Source of the DNA: Prevotella sp.
GTDB taxonomy: Bacteria > Bacteroidota > Bacteroidia > Bacteroidales > Bacteroidaceae
Direction of reading: 5' to 3'
DNA length: 64,000 bases
Assembly: GCA_003447235.1 (NCBI GenBank)
Contig: DLZV01000040.1
Coordinates: 1-64,000, forward strand
Shown here: positions 9,661-18,213 of the stretch, in pieces
Numbering within the stretch: the first letter of the stretch is position 1
Layout: each line of letters starts with the position of its first letter
Program-made: the position numbers and the translations under genes
The notes under the pieces: model-generated
The model's input: the letters and a program-made list of their open reading frames with translations, nothing else
Databases searched by the model: none
What the model was told of the DNA's origin: nothing

Positions 9661-11232
9661 TTATCGGTCGAGATCCGGGATCACGAAGTCGATAGAGGCA
9701 CCCGTCGCCACGAGGTCTGCGATCTTCTGTCCGTGCAGCATCTTGTCGAAGGCGCCCGCCAGCGTCAGTCCCATCGGTCTCATCTTGAGGCGGTAGGGGC
9801 TCTTGTCGCCACGGCTGTCGAGATAGACGCCAAACTCGCCGGCTCCACCCTCGACGGAGAACCACCACTGGCCCTCAGGTACCTTGATGATGGGCTTCTG
9901 CTTGATGTAGTACTCGCCCTCAGGGATGTTGTCGATGAGCTGCTCGATGATGTGGAGGCTCTCGTACATCTCGTTGATGTGGATCATATAGCGCGACATG
10001 GAGTCGGCGCCCGTGAGGGTGATCTCCTTGAAGTCCACCTGGCCGTAGAGGTCGTAGGGATGGTTCTTGCGCACGTCGTTGTGCCAGCCAGCAGCACGTC
10101 CGGCAGGACCGGTGAGGGCGTAGTTGATGGAGTCTTCCAGACTCATCGGACCGCAGTTTTCCAGTCGCTTGTGGGTGATGACGTTGTCGCCGAAGACGTC
10201 GAGATACTCCTGTATCATCGGTCGGAAGTACTTGCAGAAAGCCTTCACGTTTTCGACGAAGTGGGGATCGATATCATCCTGGAGTCCGCCGATGCGGTAG
10301 TAGCCCTGGATGAGTCGGCCTCCCGTGGTCTCCTCCATGACGTTGAGCAGGTGCTCACGGTCGCGCATGCAGTAGAGGAAGGCCGTCAGCGCGCTTAGGT
10401 CCTGGGCGCAGGTGCCGAGGAAGAGCAGGTGGTTGTTGATGCGCTGCAGCTCGTCCATGATGGTGCGGACGTAGTGGATGCGGTCGCTCAGTTCCACGCC
10501 CATGGCCTCCTCGATCACGCCGACGAGGGCGTGGCGGTGCATCATGGCGCAGAGGTAGTTGAGGCGGTCGGTGAAGCCGAGCGTCTGCGGATAGGTCATG
10601 CTCTCGGCCATCTTCTCCATGCCGCGGTGGATATAGCCGAGGTGGGGATAGACGTGCTTGATGGTCTCACCGCTGACGATGGTCTCCAGTCGGAGCACAC
10701 CGTGGGTGGACGGGTGGTTCGGTCCGAAGTTCATCACGAAGTCGTCCTCATCCATCAGCGGGCGGCGCGTGGCCACGAGTTTGCCGTCGCGGTCAAGGTT
10801 CCACTCCGTCGTCCAGTCCTCTGCCGGCTCGTCGGTCTCGGGGAAGCGGTTGGCCTCCGGGCTCATGTCGAAGTCCTTGCGGAGCGGCCAGCCCTGGAAG
10901 TCGTTGCGCATGAAGAGGCGGCGCATGTCGGGGTGGCCGAGAAACTTGATGCCGAGGAAGTCATAGACCTCTCGCTCCAGCAGGTCGGCAGCGTGCCAGA
11001 GCTTCAGCACCGAGGGGATCACGTAGTCCTCGCCGATCTGCTTGGCGATAACCTTTGTGGAACAACGGGCGTGGCTCTGCGTATTTTCGAGAATATAGAT
11101 ACAACCCAGCCCCTCCTCGCCGAAGTCCTCGCCGACGATGGTGACAAGATAGTCGAAATGCTTCTCTTTGTACAGCTTCTCCATCTCGCGGGAGAAGTTG
11201 TCGAATGTGAGTTCAATATTTTCCAGTTTCAT
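9661..11232 (-). CDS. nuoCD: Fused NADH-quinone oxidoreductase subunits C and D
   Basis: A single 523-residue protein joins NuoC (about residues 1-130, with ADLLEREVYDFLGI) to NuoD (from about residue 160, starting DFVMNFGPNHPSTHGVLR). It ends with ATGASIDFVIPDLDR, matching the usual NuoD C terminus beside the quinone site. The linker of roughly 30 residues is rich in charged residues. NuoCD fusions occur in several bacterial groups including Bacteroidota. It sits in the peripheral arm and binds no cluster itself. Confidence 0.95.
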   Translation of the reverse strand: MKLENIELTFDNFSREMEKLYKEKHFDYLVTIVGEDFGEEGLGCIYILENTQSHARCSTKVIAKQIGEDYVIPSVLKLWHAADLLEREVYDFLGIKFLGHPDMRRLFMRNDFQGWPLRKDFDMSPEANRFPETDEPAEDWTTEWNLDRDGKLVATRRPLMDEDDFVMNFGPNHPSTHGVLRLETIVSGETIKHVYPHLGYIHRGMEKMAESMTYPQTLGFTDRLNYLCAMMHRHALVGVIEEAMGVELSDRIHYVRTIMDELQRINNHLLFLGTCAQDLSALTAFLYCMRDREHLLNVMEETTGGRLIQGYYRIGGLQDDIDPHFVENVKAFCKYFRPMIQEYLDVFGDNVITHKRLENCGPMSLEDSINYALTGPAGRAAGWHNDVRKNHPYDLYGQVDFKEITLTGADSMSRYMIHINEMYESLHIIEQLIDNIPEGEYYIKQKPIIKVPEGQWWFSVEGGAGEFGVYLDSRGDKSPYRLKMRPMGLTLAGAFDKMLHGQKIADLVATGASIDFVIPDLDR

Positions 11233-11254
11233 CTTACTGTCAGCTTAGGTTGTA

Positions 11255-11977
11255 TTACTCCTCCAGCCCCTTCTTCGGGTCGAAGTCCTGTGGCACGTCC
11301 GTGACGATGATCGGCGCGCGGCGTCCGTGCTTCTCGGCGGCGATGAGGTTTTGGTTGCTCAGTCCGTGGAGGCCGCCCTGCTCCATGGAGCGCTCGCGCT
11401 CCTCGCGGGTCATCTTGTGGTTGGCTCCACCGAAGAATTTCTCCACCTTCACCTTGCGCTGCAGCTGCATCATGCCGTAGAGGATGGCCTCGGGGCGCGG
11501 GGGGCAGCCGGGGATATAGACATCCACGGGCACGAGCTCGTCGATGCCCCTCACCACGCTGTAGCTCTTCTTGAACGGTCCGCCCGAGATGGCGCAGCCA
11601 CCCACGGCCACGACATATTTCGGTTCGGCTATCTCGTCGTAGAGGCGCTTGAAGACCGGGGCCATCTTGTTGGTGATGGTGCCGGCACACATGATGAGGT
11701 CGGCCTGGCGCGGCGAGTTGCGCGTCACCTCGAATCCGAAGCGTGCGAAGTCGTAGCGCGCGCAGCCTACGGCCATAAACTCAATGCCGCAGCAGCTTGT
11801 GCCGAAGGTCAGCGACCACAGCGAGTTGCTGCGGCCCCAGTTGATGGCTTGGTCGAGGGAGCCGACGATGACGTTGGTGCCACCCTCGTTGAGCTCCTGC
11901 GCCAGCTTCTCCAGCGTCTCGTTGTCCTTGAATTCCTCGTAGGGGATGGACTTGATTTTGGGCTTTCTTATTTCCAT
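11255..11977 (-). CDS. nuoB: NADH-quinone oxidoreductase subunit B (cluster N2)
   Basis: Carries the terminal 4Fe-4S cluster N2 that reduces quinone. The four ligands are visible as Cys62-Cys63 (GTSCCGIE), Cys128 (VGGCAISGG) and Cys158 (IPGCPPRPE). The protein is 240 residues, with about 40 residues of hydrophilic extension beyond the core at the C terminus. Its ATG lies inside the last codons of nuoA (10-base overlap), suggesting coupled translation. Confidence 0.95.
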   Translation of the reverse strand: MEIRKPKIKSIPYEEFKDNETLEKLAQELNEGGTNVIVGSLDQAINWGRSNSLWSLTFGTSCCGIEFMAVGCARYDFARFGFEVTRNSPRQADLIMCAGTITNKMAPVFKRLYDEIAEPKYVVAVGGCAISGGPFKKSYSVVRGIDELVPVDVYIPGCPPRPEAILYGMMQLQRKVKVEKFFGGANHKMTREERERSMEQGGLHGLSNQNLIAAEKHGRRAPIIVTDVPQDFDPKKGLEE

Positions 11978-12330
11978 TCCAGTGCTCCTTTCCGCCAGGC
12001 GTAGGCCAGGCCAAAGACTAATACCAACATGAAGAATCCGATGGAGAAGAGCATGGCGCCGCCATATTCACCCGACAGCTGGCCGAAGACGGTGGCCCAG
12101 GGGTAGAGGAATACGGTCTCCACATCAAACATGAGGAAGAGGATGGCGAACAGATAGTATCCCACGTGCATTGGCACCCATGAACTGCCATAGGTCGGAA
12201 TACCACACTCGAAAGGCTCACCCTTCACCGGATTGTAGCTCCGCGGACCGATCAGCTTGGCAATGGCATAGGCTGCCACCACCAGGACGATGCCCGTCAG
12301 GAGTACGGTTATTAACAGTGTGAAAATCAT
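11968..12330 (-). CDS. nuoA: NADH-quinone oxidoreductase subunit A
   Basis: A three-span membrane subunit of complex I, 120 residues and the first gene of the operon. The conserved loop cysteine is in PFECGIPTYG, and the acidic span in FLMFDVETVFLYPWA is intact. The start lies about 75 bases downstream of the predicted transcription start. Confidence 0.95.
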   Translation of the reverse strand: MIFTLLITVLLTGIVLVVAAYAIAKLIGPRSYNPVKGEPFECGIPTYGSSWVPMHVGYYLFAILFLMFDVETVFLYPWATVFGQLSGEYGGAMLFSIGFFMLVLVFGLAYAWRKGALEWK

Positions 12331-12412
12331 AACAATATAATATAGCTATTTTTAAGTCGTTGACGACAGTGGCCTGACAGACCCCCATGAATCATGCGGG
12401 TTTTACCGCTTG

Positions 12413-12444
12413 CAAAGGTACGAAGAAATATACAATGCTGCAAA
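12413..12444 (-). promoter_or_regulatory. Promoter of the nuo operon
   Basis: On the minus strand, TTTG (12444-12441), a 20-base spacer and TACCTTTG (12420-12413). It is a perfect phylum consensus and predicts a leader of about 75 bases before nuoA. Confidence 0.85.
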
Positions 12445-12769
12445 GGAATAGGGAGAAAAATGCACCATTTTGCTAACTACACTTTGCAAAACGCCATCTT
12501 CCTTACAGGTTGCAAGTTTACATTTTGCCATCCAACAACCCCCTCTTCCGTTCTGATTATATCCGATAGGGGAGCTGCGCCCGTCGTTTTGGCAGGCAAA
12601 TTATCCTGCCGCCGTCCCCCATGATAGTCCTCATTTTTTGCATACTGCAAGATTCGTAGCTGCCCTCCCTTCGTCCTGCTTTTTCTTCTTCCTTCCGTCC
12701 TCTCCTCCGTCCCGAACGCGTCCCGAGACCATCCCGAACCAAGGCTGGGTCATAAAAAGCCGCGAAATA

Positions 12770-12801
12770 TTTGTAGTTCTCAAAGGAAATGATTACCTTT
12801 G
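12770..12801 (+). promoter_or_regulatory. Promoter of the acyl-CoA synthetase gene
   Basis: TTTG (12770-12773), 20 bases, TACCTTTG (12794-12801). The box overlaps the upstream candidate start codon at 12789, which supports the later ATG at 12831. Confidence 0.8.
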
Positions 12802-12830
12802 CCACAAATCTTTTAACTGAATCATTATTC

Positions 12831-14921
12831 ATGATTAACCAGCAATTATTGAAACCAGAGAGCATCGTCGTAGTCGGCGGCTCCAACAATGTGCACAAGC
12901 CAGGTGGCGCCATCGTGCGCAACCTGTTGCAGGGCAACTATCAGGGTACGCTCCGTATCATCAATCCCAAGGAGGACGAGGTGCAGGGCATCAAGGTGTA
13001 TCACAATCCCGAGGAGTTGCCTCCCACGGATATGGCCATCCTTGTCGTGGCGGCGAAGTTCTGCCCCGGCTACGTCGAATATTTGGCCAAAGAAAAGAAT
13101 GTACGCGCGTTCATTATAATTTCTGCCGGCTTCGGTGAGGAGACCAAGGAGGGAGCCGTCCTGGAGCAGCAGGTGCTCGACACCTGCGAGAAGTATGGTG
13201 CCTCGCTCATCGGCCCCAACTGCATCGGCGTGATGACCAACCACTACCACGGCGTCTTCACCAAGCCCGTGCCCGTGCTCAGCCCCAAGGGAGCTGACTT
13301 CATCAGCGGTTCGGGCGCCACGGCCGTCTTTATTCTGGAATCTGCCGTCCAGAAGGGTCTGCAGTTCAACTCCGTATGGAGTATCGGCAACGGCAAGCAG
13401 ATCGGCATCGAGGACGTGCTCCAGTATATGGACGAGCACTTTGATCCCGAGCACGACTCCCGCATCAAGCTCCTTTATATCGAGAACATCTCCAACCCCG
13501 ACAAGTTCCTGCTCCACGCCAGCAACCTCATCAGCAAGGGCTGCCGCATCGCCGCCGTCAAGGCCGGCAGTTCGGCCAGCGGTTCGCGTGCCGCCTCTTC
13601 CCATACGGGAGCCATCGCGTCCAGCGACTCTGCCGTTGATGCACTCTTCCGCAAGGCTGGTATCGTCCGCTGCTATGGCCGTGAGGAACTGACGACCGTG
13701 GGTTGCATCTTCTGGGTGCTGGAGGAGGACTCCAAGCTCCGCGAGGTGGCTCATCCGAAACTCGACAACTTCGCCATCGTCACCCATGCTGGTGGTCCGG
13801 GTGTGATGCTGACCGACGCCCTCTCCAAGGGTGGCATGAACATCCCCGCCTACGAGGGTGAGGGTGCCGATCGTCTGAAGGCCAACCTCCTGCCGGGTTC
13901 TTCCGTCCACAACCCCATTGATATCCTTGCCACGGGTACGCCCGAGAATCTCGGCACCGCTATCGACGCTTGCGAGAAGGACTTCCCCGAGGCCGACGCC
14001 ATCTTCGTGATCTTCGGTTCCCCGGGCCTGGTGGAACTTTATGAGGCCTACGCTATGCTTGACAAGAAGATCCGCGAGTGTAGCAAGCCGATCTTCCCGA
14101 TCCTGCCCTGTCTCAACACCGCTGGCCCCGAGGTGGCAGAGTTCTTGAGCAAGGGTCATGTCAACTTCGCCGACGAGGTGACGCTGGCCACGGCTTTGGC
14201 CCAGGTGCGCAACACGCCGAAGCCTGCCAAGCAGGAAATGGCGTTGGAGGGAGTCGATGTGGCTGGCATCCGTCGTGTCATCGACGGCATCAAGGAAAAC
14301 GGCTATATCGCTCCGCAGAAGGTGCGCGAGCTGCTCACATGCGCTGGCATCCCCATGGTACCCGAGTTCGTCTCCGCCGATAAGGAGGAGCTGATCGCCG
14401 AGGCCGAAAAGATGGGCTATCCCATCGTGGCCAAGGTCGTGGGTCCCGTCCACAAGAGCGACGTCGGCGGTGTGACACTCAATATCCGCTCGAAGGAGCA
14501 CCTGGCTTCTGAGTTCGACCGCATGATGCAGATCAAGGACGCCAACTCTGTGATGATCCAGAAGATGATCTCGGGTATGGAGCTCTTCATTGGTGCGAAG
14601 TACGAGGACCGTTTCGGCCACATCGTGCTCTGCGGCCTGGGTGGCATCTTCGTCGAGGCCCTCAAGGATGTCTCCAGCGGCTTGGCTCCGCTGACCATGC
14701 CCGAGGCCGACTCGATGATCCGTTCGCTCCGTGGCTACAAGATCCTTCAGGGCACGCGTGGCCAGAAGGGCATCAACCAGCAGCGCTATGCAGAGATCAT
14801 CGTCCGCCTCTCCACCTTGCTCCGCCATGCTACGGAGATCAAGGAGATGGACCTCAACCCGCTACTCGCCGAGGGCGACAACGTGACGGCTGTTGACGCT
14901 CGCATCTTGATAGAGAAATAA
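12831..14921 (+). CDS. Acetate--CoA ligase (ADP-forming), fused alpha and beta subunits
   Basis: Interconverts an acyl-CoA plus ADP and phosphate with the acid plus ATP, giving substrate-level ATP from acetyl-CoA or similar thioesters. The 696-residue product has a CoA-binding Rossmann domain (VVVGGSNNVHKPGGAIVRN near the N terminus), then a succinyl-CoA-ligase-like region with the phosphohistidine loop SGSRAASSHTGAIAS at about residue 258. An ATP-grasp domain (about 480-690, PIVAKVVGPVHKSDVGGV) follows. The fused order matches NDP-forming acetyl-CoA synthetases of anaerobes. I chose 12831 because an upstream ATG overlaps the promoter. Together with pflB in this window it fits mixed-acid fermentation with acetate as product; the exact acid substrate cannot be read from sequence. 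Confidence 0.88.
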   Translation: MINQQLLKPESIVVVGGSNNVHKPGGAIVRNLLQGNYQGTLRIINPKEDEVQGIKVYHNPEELPPTDMAILVVAAKFCPGYVEYLAKEKNVRAFIIISAGFGEETKEGAVLEQQVLDTCEKYGASLIGPNCIGVMTNHYHGVFTKPVPVLSPKGADFISGSGATAVFILESAVQKGLQFNSVWSIGNGKQIGIEDVLQYMDEHFDPEHDSRIKLLYIENISNPDKFLLHASNLISKGCRIAAVKAGSSASGSRAASSHTGAIASSDSAVDALFRKAGIVRCYGREELTTVGCIFWVLEEDSKLREVAHPKLDNFAIVTHAGGPGVMLTDALSKGGMNIPAYEGEGADRLKANLLPGSSVHNPIDILATGTPENLGTAIDACEKDFPEADAIFVIFGSPGLVELYEAYAMLDKKIRECSKPIFPILPCLNTAGPEVAEFLSKGHVNFADEVTLATALAQVRNTPKPAKQEMALEGVDVAGIRRVIDGIKENGYIAPQKVRELLTCAGIPMVPEFVSADKEELIAEAEKMGYPIVAKVVGPVHKSDVGGVTLNIRSKEHLASEFDRMMQIKDANSVMIQKMISGMELFIGAKYEDRFGHIVLCGLGGIFVEALKDVSSGLAPLTMPEADSMIRSLRGYKILQGTRGQKGINQQRYAEIIVRLSTLLRHATEIKEMDLNPLLAEGDNVTAVDARILIEK

Positions 14922-14941
14922 TAGGTTTTAAATTTTTTTTC

Positions 14942-14982
14942 CGGCCGTCCTTCTCCGATCTCCGGGGTGGGGCGGCCGTTTT
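14942..14982 (+). terminator. Terminator after the acyl-CoA synthetase gene
   Basis: CGGCCG arms at 14942-14947 and 14973-14978, extended inward by TCC/GGG, followed by TTTT. It leaves only 10 bases before the next ATG. Confidence 0.6.
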
Positions 14983-14991
14983 CCTATCCTC

Positions 14992-15435
14992 ATGACAGTC
15001 CTCCTTCTCACCCTCGCCATTCTCCTTGTTGCCATCGTCAACCTGTGGATCATCCGCCGCACCAAGGCCATACGAAAGCGCCAGCCCTACGTTGCCCCCA
15101 CGCCTCTTGACGCGCCGATTACCCTCGGCGAGGCAGCACGCTATTGCGAAGGCGACACCATCCTCTGTAAGCCCCACTACCTCCACTATGCGCTCTCCCA
15201 GGCTTACGAGGTGGAGGATGACCAATTGGGCCTCTTTGTCGGCTATGCCAAGGCCGACCCGCAGCATGATGCCACCATCCTCGTCCAGTCCTCCGACGGC
15301 CAGATCCGTGGCCTGATCGCCTCGCAGCCCCAGCTCTACGAGCAACTGATCGCCAGTCGGCGCGCCACCTGCTACGGCCTCGTCCGCAAAGCCAATGACG
15401 ACTATTGTGGCGAGGTCTGCATCAGGATCAGATAG
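14992..15435 (+). CDS. Small membrane-anchored protein of unknown function
   Basis: 147 residues. An N-terminal membrane segment (VLLLTLAILLVAIVNLWII) is followed by a basic patch, RRTKAIRKRQ, consistent with a cytoplasmic remainder. The rest is soluble and mixed alpha/beta with no motif I recognise. Codon use and GC content match the synthetase upstream, and the start lies 70 bases after its stop, though a hairpin separates them. It could be a family-specific protein of this genus. I assign no function. Confidence 0.6.
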   Translation: MTVLLLTLAILLVAIVNLWIIRRTKAIRKRQPYVAPTPLDAPITLGEAARYCEGDTILCKPHYLHYALSQAYEVEDDQLGLFVGYAKADPQHDATILVQSSDGQIRGLIASQPQLYEQLIASRRATCYGLVRKANDDYCGEVCIRIR

Positions 15436-15574
15436 CCCTTTGGCTTTTACTGTTTGTCACCATTGCACACTATAACTGAACAAATCGATTTTACCTCTTG
15501 TCTTTTAGATCTTTTCAAAAAGAACGAATTATCTTCAATTGGTTAACTAAATAATGTTAAATATTAACATTTAA

Positions 15575-15606
15575 TTTGCATTGCTGAATTTAATATGTTA
15601 TATTTG
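15575..15606 (+). promoter_or_regulatory. Promoter of the AT-rich lipoprotein gene
   Basis: TTTG (15575-15578), 20 bases, TATATTTG (15599-15606). A leader of about 95 bases runs to the ATG at 15708. I see no obvious riboswitch fold in it. Confidence 0.75.
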
Positions 15607-15707
15607 CAGTGTGTTACGTCTATTAGCCTTTTTTAAGCGGCGCAAGAGGTGAAATCTGATGGCACAACTAATTCTGAATAATAACAGCGCTGCGCAATTT
15701 ATATGTT

Positions 15708-16532
15708 ATGAAAAAGCTATTTTATTTAACAATGAGTTTGATTCTCGCCACATTTACCATTTCCTGCGAGAGTGATGACGAACGGCTTGAGTTATCCGAG
15801 AAGTCCACCGATGTTTTTGCAAATGTCTGCAAAGCTACATTTTCTAGTTTGTCCGACCTTGATATCGGGCAAGGCCAAAATGGGAGTAGCCCAAGGAAAA
15901 TTGCTCCGGAAAAGGTTGACGGTACGCAGACCGTGTATGTAAAACCTAACCCTGGATCTGGACCAGCTGGAGATTTACAACCCTTTACTGGTAAAACGGT
16001 CAAGGATTTGGTGGATTATGTAGAACTCGTGGGGGCCTCGCTAACCATGACAAATGATGGAAAGGCCATAGATTCGGTCAATATTTCTGTCACAGAAACA
16101 AAGGAAAAGCTCAAACCATTGGTTACTGAAAGTTACAAGTACTTAAAAGAATTCGGATTTTCAGAGGCGGAACTTCGAACAATGGTGGCAGAAAACAATA
16201 CTACAGAAGAAGCATTGATTGTCCTCATGCTGATCTTGAAGGAGTGTGATTGTAATGTATCTTCTGGTTTCTGTTCTCCTCCTAAGCCAGGTACACATAC
16301 AAAACCAGAGGAGTCTTCATTCATCAAGCAAGTCGCAGGATGTGCTATGAGAGCTTTTGGTGTTGACCTTGTTGTTGACCTTACTAGGGATATTATAAAC
16401 GTTGGGATTAAGAATGTTAGTAGAACAGTCCTTATCAAGGTTTTCACGAAGGTTGCTAAACGCTATTGCAGCAATGTCGTTGGCATTGCTTTGGCTGCCT
16501 ACGACTGGGTTGATTGTATGAATCTTGTCTAA
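15708..16532 (+). CDS. Putative lipoprotein of unknown function with hydrophobic C terminus
   Basis: 274 residues. The N terminus is a lipoprotein signal (lipobox region ATFTISC, Cys at about residue 20) followed by an acidic ESDDERLE stretch that would favour outer-membrane sorting. The middle contains a Gly/Pro-rich segment and a pair CDC plus further cysteines. The last 70 residues are hydrophobic and glycine-poor with two more cysteines. I recognise no family. Base composition is clearly richer in A+T than both neighbours, a sign of recent acquisition. It has its own promoter and is followed after 18 bases by a small membrane protein that probably belongs to the same transcript. Confidence 0.6.
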   Translation: MKKLFYLTMSLILATFTISCESDDERLELSEKSTDVFANVCKATFSSLSDLDIGQGQNGSSPRKIAPEKVDGTQTVYVKPNPGSGPAGDLQPFTGKTVKDLVDYVELVGASLTMTNDGKAIDSVNISVTETKEKLKPLVTESYKYLKEFGFSEAELRTMVAENNTTEEALIVLMLILKECDCNVSSGFCSPPKPGTHTKPEESSFIKQVAGCAMRAFGVDLVVDLTRDIINVGIKNVSRTVLIKVFTKVAKRYCSNVVGIALAAYDWVDCMNLV

Positions 16533-16550
16533 CTCATAAAAAAATATCGT

Positions 16551-16892
16551 ATGGCTAATAAGAAAATAATTTGGAACGCAGTAGCCATTTTTATGGGGGC
16601 TCTTGCTATTGTTTGCATTTTTTGGGGCAAGCAGATTTTGGCCTCGTCCGCAGGTGCTTCCTTCCGCTCTGCACTGAATGTAGTTGACCTACTCATCTGT
16701 CTGTTGTTCCTTTTTGTATCAGGTGTGTTGGTGCGCATAGCGTTTACCCGTCAGGATAAGACGGATAATAAGAAGTTTGAAATTAAAATGACGTTGGTTT
16801 CGCTGGCGATAGCAATATATACAGCCTATATCGCATTCGATCATTTTCACTTCGTAGATAGGGTGCGTTGGCTTTTTGGTTTGTTGACGTAG
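16551..16892 (+). CDS. Small three-span membrane protein of unknown function
   Basis: 113 residues with three predicted membrane segments (about 7-28, 42-65, 83-103) separated by short basic loops. It lies 18 bases after the lipoprotein gene, on the same strand and with the same AT-rich composition, so the two likely form one unit. Size and topology recall immunity or accessory membrane proteins. That is only a pattern resemblance. Confidence 0.55.
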   Translation: MANKKIIWNAVAIFMGALAIVCIFWGKQILASSAGASFRSALNVVDLLICLLFLFVSGVLVRIAFTRQDKTDNKKFEIKMTLVSLAIAIYTAYIAFDHFHFVDRVRWLFGLLT

Positions 16893-16905
16893 CCACTTCA
16901 CGTTA

Positions 16906-16932
16906 GCCACCGGGCGTATGACGCTCGGTGGC
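16906..16932. terminator. Hairpin after the AT-rich gene pair
   Basis: GCCACCGGGCGT (16906-16917), a 3-base loop, and ACGCTCGGTGGC (16921-16932) form a 12-pair stem with one G-T pair. No strong T-run follows. Confidence 0.5.
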
Positions 16933-16968
16933 AATTCTCGTTTGCGCGGGAAATAGTTGGTTCATTCT

Positions 16969-16999
16969 TTTGCCATCCTATATTTTCTTATTACCTTTG
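16969..16999 (+). promoter_or_regulatory. Promoter of the Lnb/DUF4105 gene
   Basis: TTTG (16969-16972), 19 bases, TACCTTTG (16992-16999). Confidence 0.75.
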
Positions 17000-17025
17000 C
17001 ACAATAAATTGAAATCAAGCTTCGT

Positions 17026-18213
17026 TTGAGACGGCTCTATATATCCATCCTCGGCATGTTGTTGTCGCTGCTTTCCGCTACGGGCCATCCTATGGACTCC
17101 GTAGAGGTGAGTCTGCTGACCTGTGAACCCGGCACGGAGACCTGGTCGCAATATGGCCACACCGCCGTCCGCTGGCACGACAAGCAGCGGGGTGGGATGG
17201 ATGTAGCCATCAACTACGGCGTCTTCACCCCCGACGCGCCCTATTTCGTCCTGCGCTTTATCCTCGGCCTCACCGACTACCAGTTGGGCGTGGTGCCCTT
17301 TGGGCTCTTTTGCGCCCAGTACGAATACGAGAAGCGCGCCGTCTGCGAGCAAGTTCTCGACCTCGACAATGCCGACAAGGAAGCCATTTTCAGCGCCCTG
17401 CAGGTCAATATGCGGCCCGAGAACGTTGTCTATCGCTACAACTACTTCTACGACAACTGCACCACTCGCGCCCGCGACCTGCTCGTCAGCCATCTCCATG
17501 GCCAGGTGAGCTATCCCGCCGCGCGCCCCGCTGGCGACGACTCCTTTCGCAGGATGATCCACGAGTGGAACGCACAGACCCCGTGGACGCAAACCGGCGA
17601 AGACATCCTCCTCGGTGTCAAGGCCGACGGTGCCACCACCAAGGCCCAGCAGCAGTTTCTCCCCGACCACCTGCGCTCCGACTTTGCCCGTGCCACCTAT
17701 CGCGGCAAGCCCCTTGTCAGAGAGACCCGTGAGGTGATCCGCGTAGTGCGAGACGAGGCTACTCCCGCCTTCTCTCTCACCCCCATGGCCTTGGCCCTTG
17801 GACTGCTCGTGCTCTCGCTGATCGTTTGGGCCGTCGAGTGGAGAAAGCAAAGAATCTTCTGGGGCTGGGACCTCCTGCTGATGGTCCCCGCGGGCTGTGT
17901 CGGACTGATCCTCACGATGATGATCTTCTCCCAGCATCCCTGCGTCAGCCTCAATCTCCTGATCCTCATATTCAATCCCCTTCCCCTCCTCATGGCCTAC
18001 CGCGCGACGCGACGCACGATCCGCCACGAGGCCGACCGATGGTGGACGATATGGGCCGTGATGATCGTTTTCGGCCTTTTTGGTAGAGTTTTCCAATATT
18101 ACCCACCCGCTATGGTCGTTGTGGCACTCATTTTGCTATGCAATTGTGCCATCCACCCCCTCCTCAGGAGGCGTACAGTCGGCGTGGCCCATCCTCAGAG
18201 AGAAAATGGATAA
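17026..18213 (+). CDS. Membrane protein with Lnb N-terminal periplasmic domain (DUF4105)
   Basis: 395 residues. A signal sequence precedes an Lnb_N/DUF4105-type domain (about 22-245). Its family motifs are EPGTETWSQYGHTAVRWHD, with the conserved His, and YNYFYDNCTTRARDLL, with the conserved Asp-Asn-Cys. The pair resembles an NlpC/P60-like Cys-His arrangement. Four or five membrane spans occupy the last 150 residues. In Enterococcus, Lnb is an intramolecular lipoprotein acyl-transferase; whether the Bacteroidota homologue does this is unknown. The frame begins with TTG at 17026, which gives a good signal peptide 27 bases after the -7 box. The alternative ATG at 17056 would leave a very short signal sequence. 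Confidence 0.75.
   Translation: MRRLYISILGMLLSLLSATGHPMDSVEVSLLTCEPGTETWSQYGHTAVRWHDKQRGGMDVAINYGVFTPDAPYFVLRFILGLTDYQLGVVPFGLFCAQYEYEKRAVCEQVLDLDNADKEAIFSALQVNMRPENVVYRYNYFYDNCTTRARDLLVSHLHGQVSYPAARPAGDDSFRRMIHEWNAQTPWTQTGEDILLGVKADGATTKAQQQFLPDHLRSDFARATYRGKPLVRETREVIRVVRDEATPAFSLTPMALALGLLVLSLIVWAVEWRKQRIFWGWDLLLMVPAGCVGLILTMMIFSQHPCVSLNLLILIFNPLPLLMAYRATRRTIRHEADRWWTIWAVMIVFGLFGRVFQYYPPAMVVVALILLCNCAIHPLLRRRTVGVAHPQRENG

Larger units (their letters stand above)
12331..12830. other. Divergent intergenic region, nuo operon / acyl-CoA synthetase
   Basis: A 500-base spacer between two divergent transcription units. The minus-strand nuo promoter lies at 12413-12444 and the plus-strand promoter of the synthetase at 12770-12801. 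Between about 12450 and 12765 I find no reading frame with protein-like features and no clear RNA gene. Confidence 0.6.

Noticed and set aside
12557..12937. 126-codon minus-strand frame between nuo and the synthetase gene
   Set aside because: It runs through the promoter and into the synthetase gene and its translation is basic, low-complexity and featureless.
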